DNA of 50,923 nt from Candidatus Nitrotoga sp. CP45 (GTDB taxonomy: Bacteria > Pseudomonadota > Gammaproteobacteria > Burkholderiales > Gallionellaceae): positions 1 through 50,923 of the forward strand of contig QFXJ01000037.1 of assembly GCA_003402375.1 (NCBI GenBank), in the 5' to 3' direction. Under the pieces are notes generated by a model. It ran no database searches. It was not told the origin of the DNA and saw only the letters and a program-made list of their open reading frames with translations. Shown in pieces: positions 8,664-18,251 of this stretch (position 1 is its first letter; each line of letters opens with the position of its first letter). Made by a program: the position numbers and the translations under genes.

Positions 8664-8864
8664 TTAATGATGCCCTTTAGGTAACTCACCCTTGAACTTA
8701 TATAGGGTACCGCAATAGGGACAGCGCGCTTCACCGACCTTGCCGATTGGGATGGCCACTCGGGGATGTGCATTCCATAGGCTCGTATTAGGCATGGGAC
8801 AATAAAGCGGCAAGTCTGTGGCAGTCACTTCGATGTAGCGTAGCTTGGCATGTTCGGTTTGCAT
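8664..8864 (-). CDS. Small zinc-finger domain protein (zf-CHCC type)
   Basis: A 66-residue protein beginning MQTEHAKLRYIEV. The C-terminal half carries the NDUFS6-like pattern: an upstream YCPMP cysteine, a His in NAHPRVAIPI, and CPYCGTLYKFKG. Proteins of this family bind one zinc; their role in bacteria is unclear, although the mitochondrial relative is a complex I subunit. The frame is open further upstream, but ATG at 8864 has a very good AAAGGGAG site six bases before it and lies 10 bases after the ilvE stop, so it is probably cotranscribed with ilvE. Confidence 0.82.
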   Translation of the reverse strand: MQTEHAKLRYIEVTATDLPLYCPMPNTSLWNAHPRVAIPIGKVGEARCPYCGTLYKFKGELPKGHH

Positions 8865-8874
8865 ATAACTCCCT

Positions 8875-9795
8875 TTAAACGTGCGCCAACCAATCGGCAT
8901 ACTGCGGATTTTTTCCACTTACACAATCAAAAAACAGGGCTTGCAGGCGCGTTGTGATCGAACCGCGTGTACCATTACCTATGGTACGGTTATCCAGCTC
9001 GCAGATCGGCGTAACTTCGGCCGCAGTACCCGTAAAGAAAGCTTCATCAGCACAATATACTTCATCGCGCGTGATACGTTTTTCGATCAGTTGCATACCG
9101 AGATCAGCCGCTAGTGTGATGATAGAGTCGCGCGTGATGCCTTCCAGGCAGGAAGTCAGGTCTGGGGTATACAGCTTGCCTTTTTTCACAATAAAGATGT
9201 TTTCTCCTGCTCCTTCCGCGACATAGCCATCCACGTCCAGTAGCAGCGCCTCGTCATAGCCGTCGTGCGCTACTTCTTGATGAGCCAAAATGGAATTGGT
9301 GTAAGTACCGACTGATTTGGAACGGCACATATTAATGTTTACGTGGTGGCGGGTGAAACTGGAGGTTTTTACACGAATACCCTTTTCCATTCCCTCCACA
9401 CCAAGATACGCGCCCCATGGCCAAGCCGCAACGGCAACATGGGTGCTAATAGCAGTGGCGGCGATACCCATGGCTTCTGAGCCATAGAAAACAATGGGTC
9501 GGATGTAACAGGACTCCAAATTATTGGCGCGCACTACTTCGCGTTGCGCCTCCATCAGAGTTTCTTTGTCGAATGGCATCTTCATCTTGAAGATATAGGC
9601 TGAATTAAACAGGCGGTCAGTATGATCCTTAAGGCGGAAAATTGCCGTGCCTTGTGTAGTCTTGTATGCACGCACACCTTCAAACACTCCCATGCCGTAG
9701 TGCAGTGTATGCGTCAATACGTGTGTTGTGGCATCTCGCCAAGGCACGAGTTTGCCGTCATACCAGATAAAACCGTCGCGGTCAGCCATGGACAT
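8875..9795 (-). CDS. ilvE: Branched-chain amino-acid aminotransferase
   Basis: A 306-residue fold-type IV PLP enzyme that carries out the last step of valine, leucine and isoleucine synthesis using glutamate as amino donor. The N-terminus DRDGFIWYDGKLVPW and the segment HYGMGVFEGVRAY are characteristic; the PLP lysine is expected in MCRSKSVGTYTNS; the phosphate-binding region contains GAGENIF and TGTAAEVTPI. ATG at 9795 has AAGGAA about nine bases upstream; an internal ATG two codons later is possible. It leads a probable unit with the zinc-finger gene and perhaps the phosphohexomutase gene. Confidence 0.95.
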   Translation of the reverse strand: MSMADRDGFIWYDGKLVPWRDATTHVLTHTLHYGMGVFEGVRAYKTTQGTAIFRLKDHTDRLFNSAYIFKMKMPFDKETLMEAQREVVRANNLESCYIRPIVFYGSEAMGIAATAISTHVAVAAWPWGAYLGVEGMEKGIRVKTSSFTRHHVNINMCRSKSVGTYTNSILAHQEVAHDGYDEALLLDVDGYVAEGAGENIFIVKKGKLYTPDLTSCLEGITRDSIITLAADLGMQLIEKRITRDEVYCADEAFFTGTAAEVTPICELDNRTIGNGTRGSITTRLQALFFDCVSGKNPQYADWLAHV

Positions 9796-10005
9796 GCTTG
9801 AATTTCCTTAAGAGTATTGCAAAAACCGCAATTCTAACGTTTTCCTTGTACTTTATGAAGCGATAGTATTTTCAAAAATGAAACAATGAGATTCAAAAAA
9901 CGAGATTTTCAGATGGTATCTTGAATTTGGCGAGCTTTTTGCCATGCGGTAAGCTTAAAAATGGCTATTTACGCTTTGTGAAACTTAAAACGGAGGTATC
10001 AAGTT

Positions 10006-10146
10006 ATGCAAAGAATACCGAAAGCGATATGTAGCTGGAATTCATTATTAATAACTCACTTCAAATTACCCCAAATTGACTTAATGCATTTTAAGGCAGC
10101 AAAGGAATGTTGGTCAGCGCTGTTATTTCGGGTAGGCCGAACATAA
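10006..10146 (+). other. Short open frame with strong ribosome site, possible transposase N-terminal remnant
   Basis: A 46-codon frame (starts MQRIPKAICSW) on the plus strand in the gap between ilvE and argC, overlapping the argC 3' end by 56 bases. A strong GGAGGT lies eight bases before the ATG. The first eight residues recall the start of some IS3-like transposases, but the similarity ends there, so this may be a decayed insertion-sequence end or chance. The rest of 9796-10090 (295 bases, AT-rich) shows nothing else that I recognise. Confidence 0.25.
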
Positions 10147-11119
10147 TGTTCATATTTTGTATTGCTTGACCAGCCGCACCTTTGACCAAATTGTCAATGA
10201 CTGACAATACAACCACAGTATTACCTTGTTGTGGCCGATGTACCGCGATACGGCAGCAATTCGCACCGCGTACAGTACGTGTTTCCGGATGGCTGCCGGC
10301 TGGCATTACATCCACAAATGTCTCATTGGCATAACGCTGCTCATATAGCGCTTGCAGATCGGCATCACATTGTATGCGCGCATACAATGTGGCATGGATG
10401 CCGCGTATCATTGGAGTGAGGTGTGGCACAAAGGTCAGACCAATTTTCTGTTGTGCCGCTCGCGCGAGTCCTTGACTAATTTCTGGTAAATGGCGATGCC
10501 CAGATACACCATAAGCTTTGAAATTGTCTGCTACCTCGGAAAACATGATGCTAACCTCTGCTTTTCGCCCCGCACCAGATACACCTGATTTAGCGTCGGC
10601 AATCAAGCTGTTGCAATCCACAATTCCTGCTTCCAATAACGGGAGAAAACCGAGCTGTACAGCTGTTGGATAGCAACCCGGGTTGGCCACTAGCCGTGCA
10701 TGTTTTATCTGCTCGCGGTTACTCTCTGGCAAACCATATATTGCTTCAGGAACCAGATCGGGGCAGGCGTGGCTCATACCATACCATTTTTCCCAAACCG
10801 CTACGTCTTGAATACGAAAGTCCGCCGCTAAATCTATTATCCGTACCCCTGCGCTAAGCAAAGCGCGGGCATGATGCATGGCAATGCCATTGGGTGTGGC
10901 AAAAAATACCAGGTCACATTGATCCAGATGTGCTTCATCTTGGTGGGTAAAACATAAATCTACATGGCCACGCAAGCTGGGAAACATCTGGCTGACTGGC
11001 ATTCCTTGGTCGGCACGCGAGGTAATGGCGGACAACTCCACTTGCGGATGCTGTGCCAGTAGCCGCAACAGCTCGACTCCCGTATAACCTGTTCCTCCGA
11101 CGATGCCAACTTTGATCAC
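10091..11119 (-). CDS. argC: N-acetyl-gamma-glutamyl-phosphate reductase
   Basis: A 342-residue enzyme that reduces N-acetylglutamyl 5-phosphate with NADPH in arginine synthesis. The Rossmann start is [19 protein letters not shown], the catalytic cysteine is in [12 protein letters not shown], and the later SGHRHLPEI carries the active-site His. Length fits the family (about 340-345). It is transcribed alone, downstream of the rplM-rpsI terminator; no other arg genes are present. Confidence 0.96.
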   Translation of the reverse strand: MIKVGIVGGTGYTGVELLRLLAQHPQVELSAITSRADQGMPVSQMFPSLRGHVDLCFTHQDEAHLDQCDLVFFATPNGIAMHHARALLSAGVRIIDLAADFRIQDVAVWEKWYGMSHACPDLVPEAIYGLPESNREQIKHARLVANPGCYPTAVQLGFLPLLEAGIVDCNSLIADAKSGVSGAGRKAEVSIMFSEVADNFKAYGVSGHRHLPEISQGLARAAQQKIGLTFVPHLTPMIRGIHATLYARIQCDADLQALYEQRYANETFVDVMPAGSHPETRTVRGANCCRIAVHRPQQGNTVVVLSVIDNLVKGAAGQAIQNMNIMFGLPEITALTNIPLLP

Positions 11120-11416
11120 TTCTTTCCCCTATTTTGCGTTATCTATGGCAAATAGATTGCAACAGCTATTATTCCTACGAAGGCGGTTGACAGTGCCGTA
11201 CCCATCCAGCACGTGACGAATCTAACCGCTTTATGGAAATTCAAGCATGCCAGACTATTTTTTCCAAACCAATTGAAATTTCGCCACCACGAGGATGCAG
11301 GGTCAAAGATTGCAGCCTGTTCCGCTCGCACTCAAAGTGTTAGGGCATTATTCCGGTTTGTGAAGCGCTCAATTGTTTGCCAACTATTTGTTTGACGAAA
11401 TAATACAACGAAAATG
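11120..11416. other. Gap between argC start and the rpsI terminator
   Basis: This stretch of about 300 bases should hold the argC promoter, read leftward, but I find no convincing -35/-10 pair. A 62-codon frame (11143-11331, minus, GTG start) ends in a hydrophobic stretch but has no ribosome site; I do not call it a gene. Confidence 0.4.
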
Positions 11417-11441
11417 AAAAACCGCCCAAAAGGCGGTTTTT
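11417..11441 (-). terminator. Intrinsic terminator of rplM-rpsI
   Basis: A perfect 10-bp stem AAAAACCGCC / GGCGGTTTTT with a 5-base loop, 19 bases after the rpsI stop on the minus strand. It ends in a T run in that orientation. The A run on the other side could make it work in both directions. Confidence 0.92.
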
Positions 11442-11460
11442 CCAAACACTCCAAATACGC

Positions 11461-11853
11461 TTAACGCTTGGAGAATTGCTTGCGGCGGCGCGCCTTGCGC
11501 AAACCAACTTTTTTACGCTCAACTTCACGCGCATCGCGGGTAACGAATCCAGCTTTACTCAACACTGGCTTGAAACTTGCGTCAAAATCTATCAAAGCAC
11601 GGGTGATACCATGACGTACCGCCCCAGCCTGGCCAGATTCACCACCGCCACACACATTTATCATAATGTCGAATTTGTTAAGCATGTCGGTTAGCTCTAA
11701 CGGCTGACGCACTATCATGCGACCAGTTTCTCTCGAAAAAAATATATCGAGTGGCTTATCGTTGACCACGATATCGCCTTTGCCTGGTTTAATGAATACA
11801 CGCGCTACCGCGCTCTTGCGGCGACCGGTGCCATAGTTGTAAGTCACATTCAT
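11461..11853 (-). CDS. rpsI: 30S ribosomal protein S9
   Basis: A 130-residue ribosomal protein with typical start [15 protein letters not shown], the central [15 protein letters not shown] segment, and the basic tail [14 protein letters not shown] that reaches the P-site tRNA. It begins two bases after the rplM stop, as in most bacteria, and is followed by a strong terminator. Confidence 0.99.
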   Translation of the reverse strand: MNVTYNYGTGRRKSAVARVFIKPGKGDIVVNDKPLDIFFSRETGRMIVRQPLELTDMLNKFDIMINVCGGGESGQAGAVRHGITRALIDFDASFKPVLSKAGFVTRDAREVERKKVGLRKARRRKQFSKR

Positions 11854-11855
11854 GA

Positions 11856-12293
11856 TTAAGCTTTCAATAGATCAATAGGTTTAGGTTGCTGTGCCACATG
11901 TGGATGATCAGCACCCCCATAAATCTTAAGCTTACGCAACATAGCATAGCCTAATGGGCCTTTTGGCAGCATACCTTTAACCGCTTTTTGCAACACGCGG
12001 TCTGGGTGACGTTCCTGTAATTTGATAAAATTAGTCGTATAAATCCCGCCAGGATAGCCAGTGTGACGGTGATAGACTTTGTCTTCCGCCTTGTTACCGG
12101 TAACACGTAGTTTCTCAGCGTTAACCACGACGATGAAATCACCCGTATCCACGTGCGGTGTATATATTGCCTTATGCTTGCCGCGAAGACGGGCTGCAAT
12201 TTGGCTAGCTAAACGACCTAAAATTTTGTCGGCAGCATCTACCAAATACCAGTCATGCTGGACTTCATGGGGCTTAGCTGAGAATGTTTTCAT
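11856..12293 (-). CDS. rplM: 50S ribosomal protein L13
   Basis: A 145-residue protein with standard motifs: the start [37 protein letters not shown] and [19 protein letters not shown]. It is the first gene of the rplM-rpsI operon and is preceded by a near-consensus promoter. Confidence 0.99.
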   Translation of the reverse strand: MKTFSAKPHEVQHDWYLVDAADKILGRLASQIAARLRGKHKAIYTPHVDTGDFIVVVNAEKLRVTGNKAEDKVYHRHTGYPGGIYTTNFIKLQERHPDRVLQKAVKGMLPKGPLGYAMLRKLKIYGGADHPHVAQQPKPIDLLKA

Positions 12294-12336
12294 GGCACTT
12301 CCTAAAACAAAAATTAGTAAACTTCGAAGGGCGCGA

Positions 12337-12366
12337 ATTTTATGCCAAAAGATCAGCTTCTGTCAA
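12337..12366 (-). promoter_or_regulatory. Sigma-70 promoter of rplM-rpsI
   Basis: On the minus strand, -35 TTGACA (12361-12366) and -10 TAAAAT (12337-12342) are separated by 18 bases. Transcription would start near 12330, leaving a leader of roughly 35-40 bases before the rplM ATG. Confidence 0.8.
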
Positions 12367-12498
12367 ACACATTCAATTCTTGGTTCCGGTACTAAGAATG
12401 GAGTGTTGCTTATATAACATGCTTTTTCTGGGACTTTAAACTCAATCAAAAATCGGCCAGGCAATTGATAATGTTAACCTCTAAACAGTAAAGCATTA

Positions 12499-14019
12499 TT
12501 ACTGGTTAGCGGCTAGATCAAGGTCGAGCTGACTGACATCATCGTCCGTAGTTACCTTGCCATTTTCACGCGCCGCTTCAATTGCATCGAGATACTCTAA
12601 TGTAATATCTCCGGTGATGTAATCTCCATCAAAGCATGAAGCGTCAAAATATTGAATATCCCGATTCGTCTTGCGTACTGCTGTTTTGAGGTCATCGAGA
12701 TCCTGATAAATCAATCTGTCGGCACCGATTTCACGGCAAATTTCCTCATCACTGCGGCCAGTGGCAATCAGCTCTTTGCGGCTCGGCATATCTATGCCAT
12801 ACACATTAGGAAAACGCACCGGGGGTGCGGCGGAGGCGAAGTACACTTTGCGCGCCCCGGCATCACGCGCCATTTGAACAATTTCACGGCTAGTGGTACC
12901 GCGTACGATGGAATCGTCTACCAACAAGACATTTTTACCCTTAAATTCCACGCTAATTGCATTTAATTTTTGGCGGACCGATTTTTTCCGCATTGCCTGT
13001 CCCGGCATGATGAAGGTACGCCCAATATAACGGTTTTTCACGAAACCTTCGCGAAACGAGATACCCAAACGGTTAGCCAATTGCAAAGCACTAGGACGGC
13101 TGGAATCGGGAATGGGAATAACGACATCAATGTCATGTTGCTGCCATTCGCGGGTAATTTTGTCGGCCAGGTTTTCACCCATATTCAAGCGTGTTTCATA
13201 TACCGAAATTCCATTAATCACCGAATCCGGACGCGCCAGATAAACATACTCAAAAATACATGGATTAAGTGTTGGATTTTCTGCACATTGCTGGCTATGA
13301 AGATTTCCATCAAAGTCAACAAATACGGATTCACCTGGTGCAATATCGCGCAGAAACTTAAAGCCTAGAGTATCCAATGCCACGCTTTCCGAAGCAATCA
13401 AATATTCCGTGCCATTTTCAGTTTGATGGCTACCCAATACCAATGGCCGGATGCCATAAACATCGCGGAACGCCAGTAAGCCATAACCTGCAATCATCGC
13501 CACCACTGCGTAAGCACCACGGCAACGACGATGCACCCCGGATACGGCGTCAAAGATGTTCTTAATGTCAAGACGATAACGCATTGTGGAATTGGCTTGT
13601 AACTCGTGCGCAAGCACATTGAGCAGCACTTCTGAATCGGAATTGGTGTTTACGTGTCGCCTGTCTTCAAGAAACAATTCTTGCTGCAATTGCTCGGTAT
13701 TGGTCAAGTTGCCGTTATGCCCAAGCACAATACCAAATGGCGAGTTGACATAAAATGGCTGCGCTTCATTATGATCGATGGCGGAACCTGCAGTAGGGTA
13801 GCGCACATGGGCTATGCCCGCATTGCCGCGCAGTGCCCGCATGTTACGCGTCCGGAACACATCGCGTACTAGGCCATTACCCTTGTGCAAGTGAAAGGTA
13901 TTGCCTTCAATAGTGGCAATACCGGCGGCATCCTGCCCGCGATGCTGCAGCACTAACAAACCATCATATAGAACTTGATTAGCCGATGTTTGCGCGACAA
14001 TGCCTAGAATGCCACACAT
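12499..14019 (-). CDS. purF: Amidophosphoribosyltransferase
   Basis: A 506-residue enzyme of the first step of purine synthesis: PRPP plus glutamine to phosphoribosylamine. The N-terminal nucleophile Cys2 is in MCGILGIV, followed by the class II glutamine amidotransferase domain ([31 protein letters not shown]) and the phosphoribosyltransferase domain with PRPP loop [13 protein letters not shown]. It is last in folC-SPOR-cvpA-purF, 16 bases after cvpA, the same association as in E. coli. Confidence 0.98.
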   Translation of the reverse strand: MCGILGIVAQTSANQVLYDGLLVLQHRGQDAAGIATIEGNTFHLHKGNGLVRDVFRTRNMRALRGNAGIAHVRYPTAGSAIDHNEAQPFYVNSPFGIVLGHNGNLTNTEQLQQELFLEDRRHVNTNSDSEVLLNVLAHELQANSTMRYRLDIKNIFDAVSGVHRRCRGAYAVVAMIAGYGLLAFRDVYGIRPLVLGSHQTENGTEYLIASESVALDTLGFKFLRDIAPGESVFVDFDGNLHSQQCAENPTLNPCIFEYVYLARPDSVINGISVYETRLNMGENLADKITREWQQHDIDVVIPIPDSSRPSALQLANRLGISFREGFVKNRYIGRTFIMPGQAMRKKSVRQKLNAISVEFKGKNVLLVDDSIVRGTTSREIVQMARDAGARKVYFASAAPPVRFPNVYGIDMPSRKELIATGRSDEEICREIGADRLIYQDLDDLKTAVRKTNRDIQYFDASCFDGDYITGDITLEYLDAIEAARENGKVTTDDDVSQLDLDLAANQ

Positions 14020-14035
14020 GTTTTAACTCCAATAT

Positions 14036-14536
14036 TCATTTTCTCAACCCAAAATGCACACGGCGCGCCACGCTATCTGGCAACCAGACTAAGCTAGCTA
14101 GAGCCAAGCTTTCCAACGGTTTACTCAGCTTCGCTTCACGCCAAAATGGCTTCTGCGGCAAGTCAGTCACCCCCGCCAGCAGAACTAACATCAGCACTAA
14201 CAATATGCCACGTAGCATGCCAAATAAACTGCCAAATAAACTGTCTATCCAACCAAGGCCAGTCGACTTGATTAATTTCGAAATCAACCATACCACGACA
14301 CCACTGACGATTAAGGTAGCCACAAACAGTAAAACAAAAGCAACCGTGATCTTGATCGCATCCATTCCCAGCCCTGTCGGCATTAACGCCGCTACATTAA
14401 ATGCCTGCCAACGTGCCACCGCATAAGCTACCACCCAACCGAGTAGTGACAACACCTCATACACAAAACCGCGCCACCACCCTAGAAATACCGACCATAC
14501 GGCGATTGCGATGACAGTATAGTCAAACCATGTCAT
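14036..14536 (-). CDS. cvpA: CvpA family inner-membrane protein
   Basis: A 166-residue protein with about four hydrophobic segments (residues about 5-30, 35-50, 62-85 and 100-125). The start MTWFDYTVIAIAVWSVFLGWWRGF is typical of CvpA. The family is needed for colicin V export in E. coli and is linked to envelope homeostasis; its mechanism is not known. It lies two bases after the SPOR gene and 16 before purF. Confidence 0.93.
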   Translation of the reverse strand: MTWFDYTVIAIAVWSVFLGWWRGFVYEVLSLLGWVVAYAVARWQAFNVAALMPTGLGMDAIKITVAFVLLFVATLIVSGVVVWLISKLIKSTGLGWIDSLFGSLFGMLRGILLVLMLVLLAGVTDLPQKPFWREAKLSKPLESLALASLVWLPDSVARRVHFGLRK

Positions 14537-14538
14537 GC

Positions 14539-15159
14539 CTAATACGCTGGGCTTACCGTCGGTTTCAGCCCTTGCGCTTCCAGGTTTTTGTACACATTGT
14601 CGGCAGCTTCACGCGTCGCATAAGGGCCGGCACGGACACGAGTTTTCTCGCCTACTTTCTCGGTGTAAACCTTGATATTTTGTTTGCTCAATTTTTTTTG
14701 CCATTGGTGCGCGGTGTCAGCATTAGCAAATGCGCCAACCTGCACCACAAAACCAGAGTGTGGTGCGGGCTGCTTATTCTCTCTGTGAATATCCCCAACT
14801 GACTTAACTTCAGGCTTGACTGGAGCAATTTTACTTTCAATCACTTGCGATGTCGCACTCCCCTGATCTGTAACGACAGGCTGGCTGGGTATTGTTGGAG
14901 CAGGAATAGCAACCGGTGAAGAAGCCACAGGAACGGAGACAGGCGCTGACGGCATGTGCATATTTGGCATGAACTCACCTACCTTATCTTTGTCCGGAAT
15001 GCGCAACTCAATATCCTGGCCCCCTAACTTGGGTTCGCTATCCAACACCATGGGCAGCAGCACCACAATTACGATGACGAGTGCCACTGCGCCAATCAAT
15101 CGTCGTCTTGCTCGACGCTTCAGACTGACTTCATCATCCATGAGTTGCTTTGCCATCAT
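14539..15159 (-). CDS. SPOR domain protein (DedD-like)
   Basis: A 206-residue inner-membrane protein with a short basic cytoplasmic start (RRARRRLIG), one transmembrane helix (about residues 20-38, VALVIVIVVLLPMVL), a Pro/Ser/Val-rich periplasmic linker, and a C-terminal SPOR domain (residues about 128-206, FVVQVGAFANADTAHQWQKKL onward in pieces). SPOR domains bind denuded septal peptidoglycan, so a cell-division role like E. coli DedD is likely. The same folC-dedD-cvpA-purF order occurs in E. coli. Its ATG overlaps the folC TGA by four bases. Confidence 0.92.
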   Translation of the reverse strand: MMAKQLMDDEVSLKRRARRRLIGAVALVIVIVVLLPMVLDSEPKLGGQDIELRIPDKDKVGEFMPNMHMPSAPVSVPVASSPVAIPAPTIPSQPVVTDQGSATSQVIESKIAPVKPEVKSVGDIHRENKQPAPHSGFVVQVGAFANADTAHQWQKKLSKQNIKVYTEKVGEKTRVRAGPYATREAADNVYKNLEAQGLKPTVSPAY

Positions 15160-16505
15160 GACTCTCCGCGCAAATCAAAACGTAGCGCAGACTGCGCACG
15201 CACCACTTCTGCTACTGTATAGAATGAACCAAACGCTACAATTCTATCATTTTCGACGGCCTCATTACAGGCATGCTGTAGCGCATCTGTTACTGTGACA
15301 AACGTCAACACCGCACTTTTCACTCCCTCGGCATATAACACTTTGGATAATTCCGTGGCCGTTGCACCGCGCGGCGCGGCTATGCCAGCCACTAGCCAGA
15401 CATCCACTTGCCCCTTGAGCGCACGCGCCACACTGGCCATATCCTTGTCCTTAAGCATGGCGAACACGGCAAAGGTCTTGCGGCAAGGCGGCAAGTCGGC
15501 CAAATTTTGCGCCAGCGAGCGTGCCGCTTGGGGATTGTGCGCCACATCCAAAATCAGCATAGGCCTGCCGGGCACAACCTGAAAACGACCTGGCAGCACT
15601 ACCTCGACCAAGCCGCGCCGCACCGCCGCCATAGTCACTGGCAATTTATTCTTAAGCGCATCCAGCGCGGCCAATGCGGCGCTGGCATTATGCAATTGAA
15701 ATGCCCCACGCAAAGCAGGATAGGGCAAGGCACTGCGAGTACCGCACAAACCATGATAATTCCACTGTTGCGCGCCTGCCGTGAAACTGAATTGCTCACC
15801 TAAACACCACAGCTGCGCGCCGATATGCTGCGCCTGTGTGCGAATTGCAACGGGCACATCCAGATCGCCAAATACCGCCACTTGCCCAGCACGAAAAATT
15901 CCCGCCTTCTCAAACGCAATTTTTTCACGCGTATCACCAAGATACTCCATATGGTCCAAGTCTATGCTGGTAACCACCGCGCAATCATGGTCGAACACAT
16001 TAACCGCATCCAGCCGTCCACCCAGACCCACTTCCAGTATCGCCACCTCTACCGCTTGATCGATAAAACATTGCATCGCAGCCAATGTGCCGAACTCGAA
16101 ATAGGTTAACGAAACTTCTGATAATTCATCATTATCCAGCAAGCTGGCATCCCTGTTTTGCAAGGGCGGAGCAGCACGCGCCTGCTCTACCCGCTCGAAT
16201 GTTGCGCATAGCTCCGCATCACTGGCCTGCCGCTGGCCAATGCGGACGCGCTCGTTGTAATCCAGCAAATGCGGCGAGGTATAGCAGCCAACACGATAAC
16301 CCGCCGCGTGCAGTATGCTTTCAAGCATTGCGCACACTGAACCTTTGCCGTTAGTACCGCCGACAACAATAACCGGAAAAGTTGGGTTAAGTCCCAGTCG
16401 CTGTTTAACTTTTGCAACGCGCTCGAGACCCAGTTCAATCGCTTTGGGATGTTTGGTCTCAAGATAGGCAAGCCAGTCGCTCAATACGCTATGCTCATCT
16501 AACAT
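15156..16505 (-). CDS. folC: Bifunctional dihydrofolate synthase / folylpolyglutamate synthase
   Basis: A 449-residue Mur-ligase-fold enzyme that adds glutamate to dihydropteroate and to folates. The ATP loop is VVGGTNGKGSVCAML (near residues 46-60), then TSPHLLDYNERVRIG, the metal region EVGLGGRLDAVN, DLDHMEYLGDT, and C-domain LDVAHNPQAA. It is first in the folC-SPOR-cvpA-purF unit. In many betaproteobacteria accD lies directly upstream; here selO does, so synteny is broken at this point. Confidence 0.96.
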   Translation of the reverse strand: MLDEHSVLSDWLAYLETKHPKAIELGLERVAKVKQRLGLNPTFPVIVVGGTNGKGSVCAMLESILHAAGYRVGCYTSPHLLDYNERVRIGQRQASDAELCATFERVEQARAAPPLQNRDASLLDNDELSEVSLTYFEFGTLAAMQCFIDQAVEVAILEVGLGGRLDAVNVFDHDCAVVTSIDLDHMEYLGDTREKIAFEKAGIFRAGQVAVFGDLDVPVAIRTQAQHIGAQLWCLGEQFSFTAGAQQWNYHGLCGTRSALPYPALRGAFQLHNASAALAALDALKNKLPVTMAAVRRGLVEVVLPGRFQVVPGRPMLILDVAHNPQAARSLAQNLADLPPCRKTFAVFAMLKDKDMASVARALKGQVDVWLVAGIAAPRGATATELSKVLYAEGVKSAVLTFVTVTDALQHACNEAVENDRIVAFGSFYTVAEVVRAQSALRFDLRGES

Positions 16506-16555
16506 AGCGACCTATTTTTTGGTTTTTTTGCGGATTTACGTGGGGGATTTTTCAT
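16499..16555 (-). other. 18-codon basic leader frame overlapping the folC start
   Basis: A short frame ATG...TAG encodes MKNPPRKSAKKPKNRSLC and its stop overlaps the folC ATG (ATGTTAG). Seven of 18 residues are Lys or Arg. It could couple translation of folC or be chance; there is no strong ribosome site. The 199-base gap 16506-16704 has no other feature that I recognise. Confidence 0.25.
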
Positions 16556-16704
16556 GCCTGTAGCATACGTGTGAGCAATTTTAATCGCAGATATTCGTCA
16601 TCAAACAACGCCGAACATCTACGCGGGTGGCCGAGCTTAAATTCCGATTAAACTTCATGGTGTTGCTTGAGTAAGTCAAAAACTGTACAGGCAGCATTCA
16701 TTCA

Positions 16705-18174
16705 TCAGGATGAACAACTTACCACGACATGACGCGCCCAATCCGGGGCTGGCGCAGCATAATCCTCCATTTCTGGCTGCTCATCGAAGGGTCGGCTAAG
16801 CAATGCCAGCAAGCGATCTACTTCTGAAAAATCGCGTTCCCGCTCAGCCATGGCAATCGCACTTTGCGCCATGGAATTGCGCAGAATATATTTCGGGTTG
16901 ACCTTGTCCATGCGTGTTTTTCGCTCCTCGTCCGTTCCTGGCTCGCTTTGCAGGCGTGTACGATAAACATCGGCCCAAGCGTCGAACGCCGCCCGATCGA
17001 TGAATTGGTCGCGTAACTCGCTGTTTTTCTCATCCGGCGCTAATTTGAACAGACCTAAACTGCGAAACAGATTGGTGTAATCCAGCTGGCTTGCGCGCAT
17101 CATTTCCAGTAGTGGTGTAACGAGAGAAGCATCTTCTTTGCTGACGTTGGTTAGTCCCAGCTTCTTGCCCATCAATTCAGTATAGTATTTGAAGTATGTC
17201 GGCTCGTAATTTTCCAGGGCCTTTTGCGCTTCCTCCACCGCGATAATGGGCGTCAAAGCCTGCGCCAGACAAGCCAGGTTCCACAAGCCGATTTGCGGCT
17301 GCTGATCAAAGGCGTAGCGTCCGCCATGGTCCGAGTGATTACAAACAAAATCCGGGTCGTAGGTTTCCATGAAGCCGAATGGGCCATAATCGAAAGTCAG
17401 CCCGAGGATCGACATGTTGTCCGTATTCATCACGCCATGTGCGAAACCGACAGCTTGCCATTGAGCCATTAGACTTGCAGTGCGCGTGATGACCTCATTC
17501 AAAAAACGCAAGTACTTGTCTGGCGCATCGCTGATGTCCGGAAAATGCTTGGTAATCACATAATCAGCGAGCAAGGCGATCGGTTCGTGCTGATCCCTAT
17601 AGGCGAAAACCTCAAACGAACCAAAACGTACATGCGACGGTGATAAACGCGTCACCACGGCGGCACTTTCGATAGTTTCACGGTACACCTCTGCATCGCT
17701 GCCCACAATGCACAAAGCGCGGGAAGTAGGAATACCCAAGCCATGCATCGCTTCTGAGCACAAATACTCACGAATGCTGGATCGCAGCACGGCACGTCCA
17801 TCGCCTTCGCGCGAAAACGGTGTGATACCGGCCCCTTTTAATTGAATATCCCAATATTCTCCATCGCTGTTTTTTATCTCGCCAAGCAAAATTGCGCGTC
17901 CATCTCCTAGTTGCGGCACGAAGTAACCAAATTGGTGTCCGGCGTAGAGCATTGATAACGGTTCGCTACCAGGCAATAAACGGTTGCCGATAAAATACTC
18001 GGCAAAATCTGAGCGCTCACTTTCGGTTACATCCAAATTAATTAATTCGGCGGCATTCGCATTAAAACTAACCAAATAGGGATGGGGCAAAGGTGTAGGG
18101 TTCAGGCGGCTATGAAAAATATCTGGTAGCCGAGAAAAGGTGTTGTCAAAATTCAATTGGTCAAGCTTGCCCAT
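16705..18174 (-). CDS. selO: Protein adenylyltransferase SelO (YdiU family)
   Basis: About 489 residues, a pseudokinase-fold enzyme that transfers AMP from ATP to protein Ser/Thr/Tyr residues and is linked to oxidative-stress responses. Family landmarks seen: LDQLNFDNTFSRLPDIFHSR at the start, YAGHQFGYFVPQLGDGRAILLGE, IQLKGAGITPFSREGDGRAVLRSSIRE (in pieces), FAHGVMNTDNMSILG and DYGPFGFMETYDPDF. The C-terminus ends VSCSS, where eukaryotic homologues carry selenocysteine. The frame is open to 18306, but that would overlap the DUF2062 gene; ATG at 18174 fits the family start. No clear ribosome site precedes it. Confidence 0.92.
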   Translation of the reverse strand: MGKLDQLNFDNTFSRLPDIFHSRLNPTPLPHPYLVSFNANAAELINLDVTESERSDFAEYFIGNRLLPGSEPLSMLYAGHQFGYFVPQLGDGRAILLGEIKNSDGEYWDIQLKGAGITPFSREGDGRAVLRSSIREYLCSEAMHGLGIPTSRALCIVGSDAEVYRETIESAAVVTRLSPSHVRFGSFEVFAYRDQHEPIALLADYVITKHFPDISDAPDKYLRFLNEVITRTASLMAQWQAVGFAHGVMNTDNMSILGLTFDYGPFGFMETYDPDFVCNHSDHGGRYAFDQQPQIGLWNLACLAQALTPIIAVEEAQKALENYEPTYFKYYTELMGKKLGLTNVSKEDASLVTPLLEMMRASQLDYTNLFRSLGLFKLAPDEKNSELRDQFIDRAAFDAWADVYRTRLQSEPGTDEERKTRMDKVNPKYILRNSMAQSAIAMAERERDFSEVDRLLALLSRPFDEQPEMEDYAAPAPDWARHVVVSCSS

Positions 18175-18251
18175 AGCAATATTTTTATATTTAGTCGGCC
18201 AATCCAGTTTACTGTAACTCAGTGGCGTATGTGTGCCGTCCATGGAAAGCA

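Noticed and set aside
11143-11331. 62-codon frame with a hydrophobic end, minus strand
   Set aside because: GTG start without ribosome site, no recognised family, and it occupies the argC promoter region.
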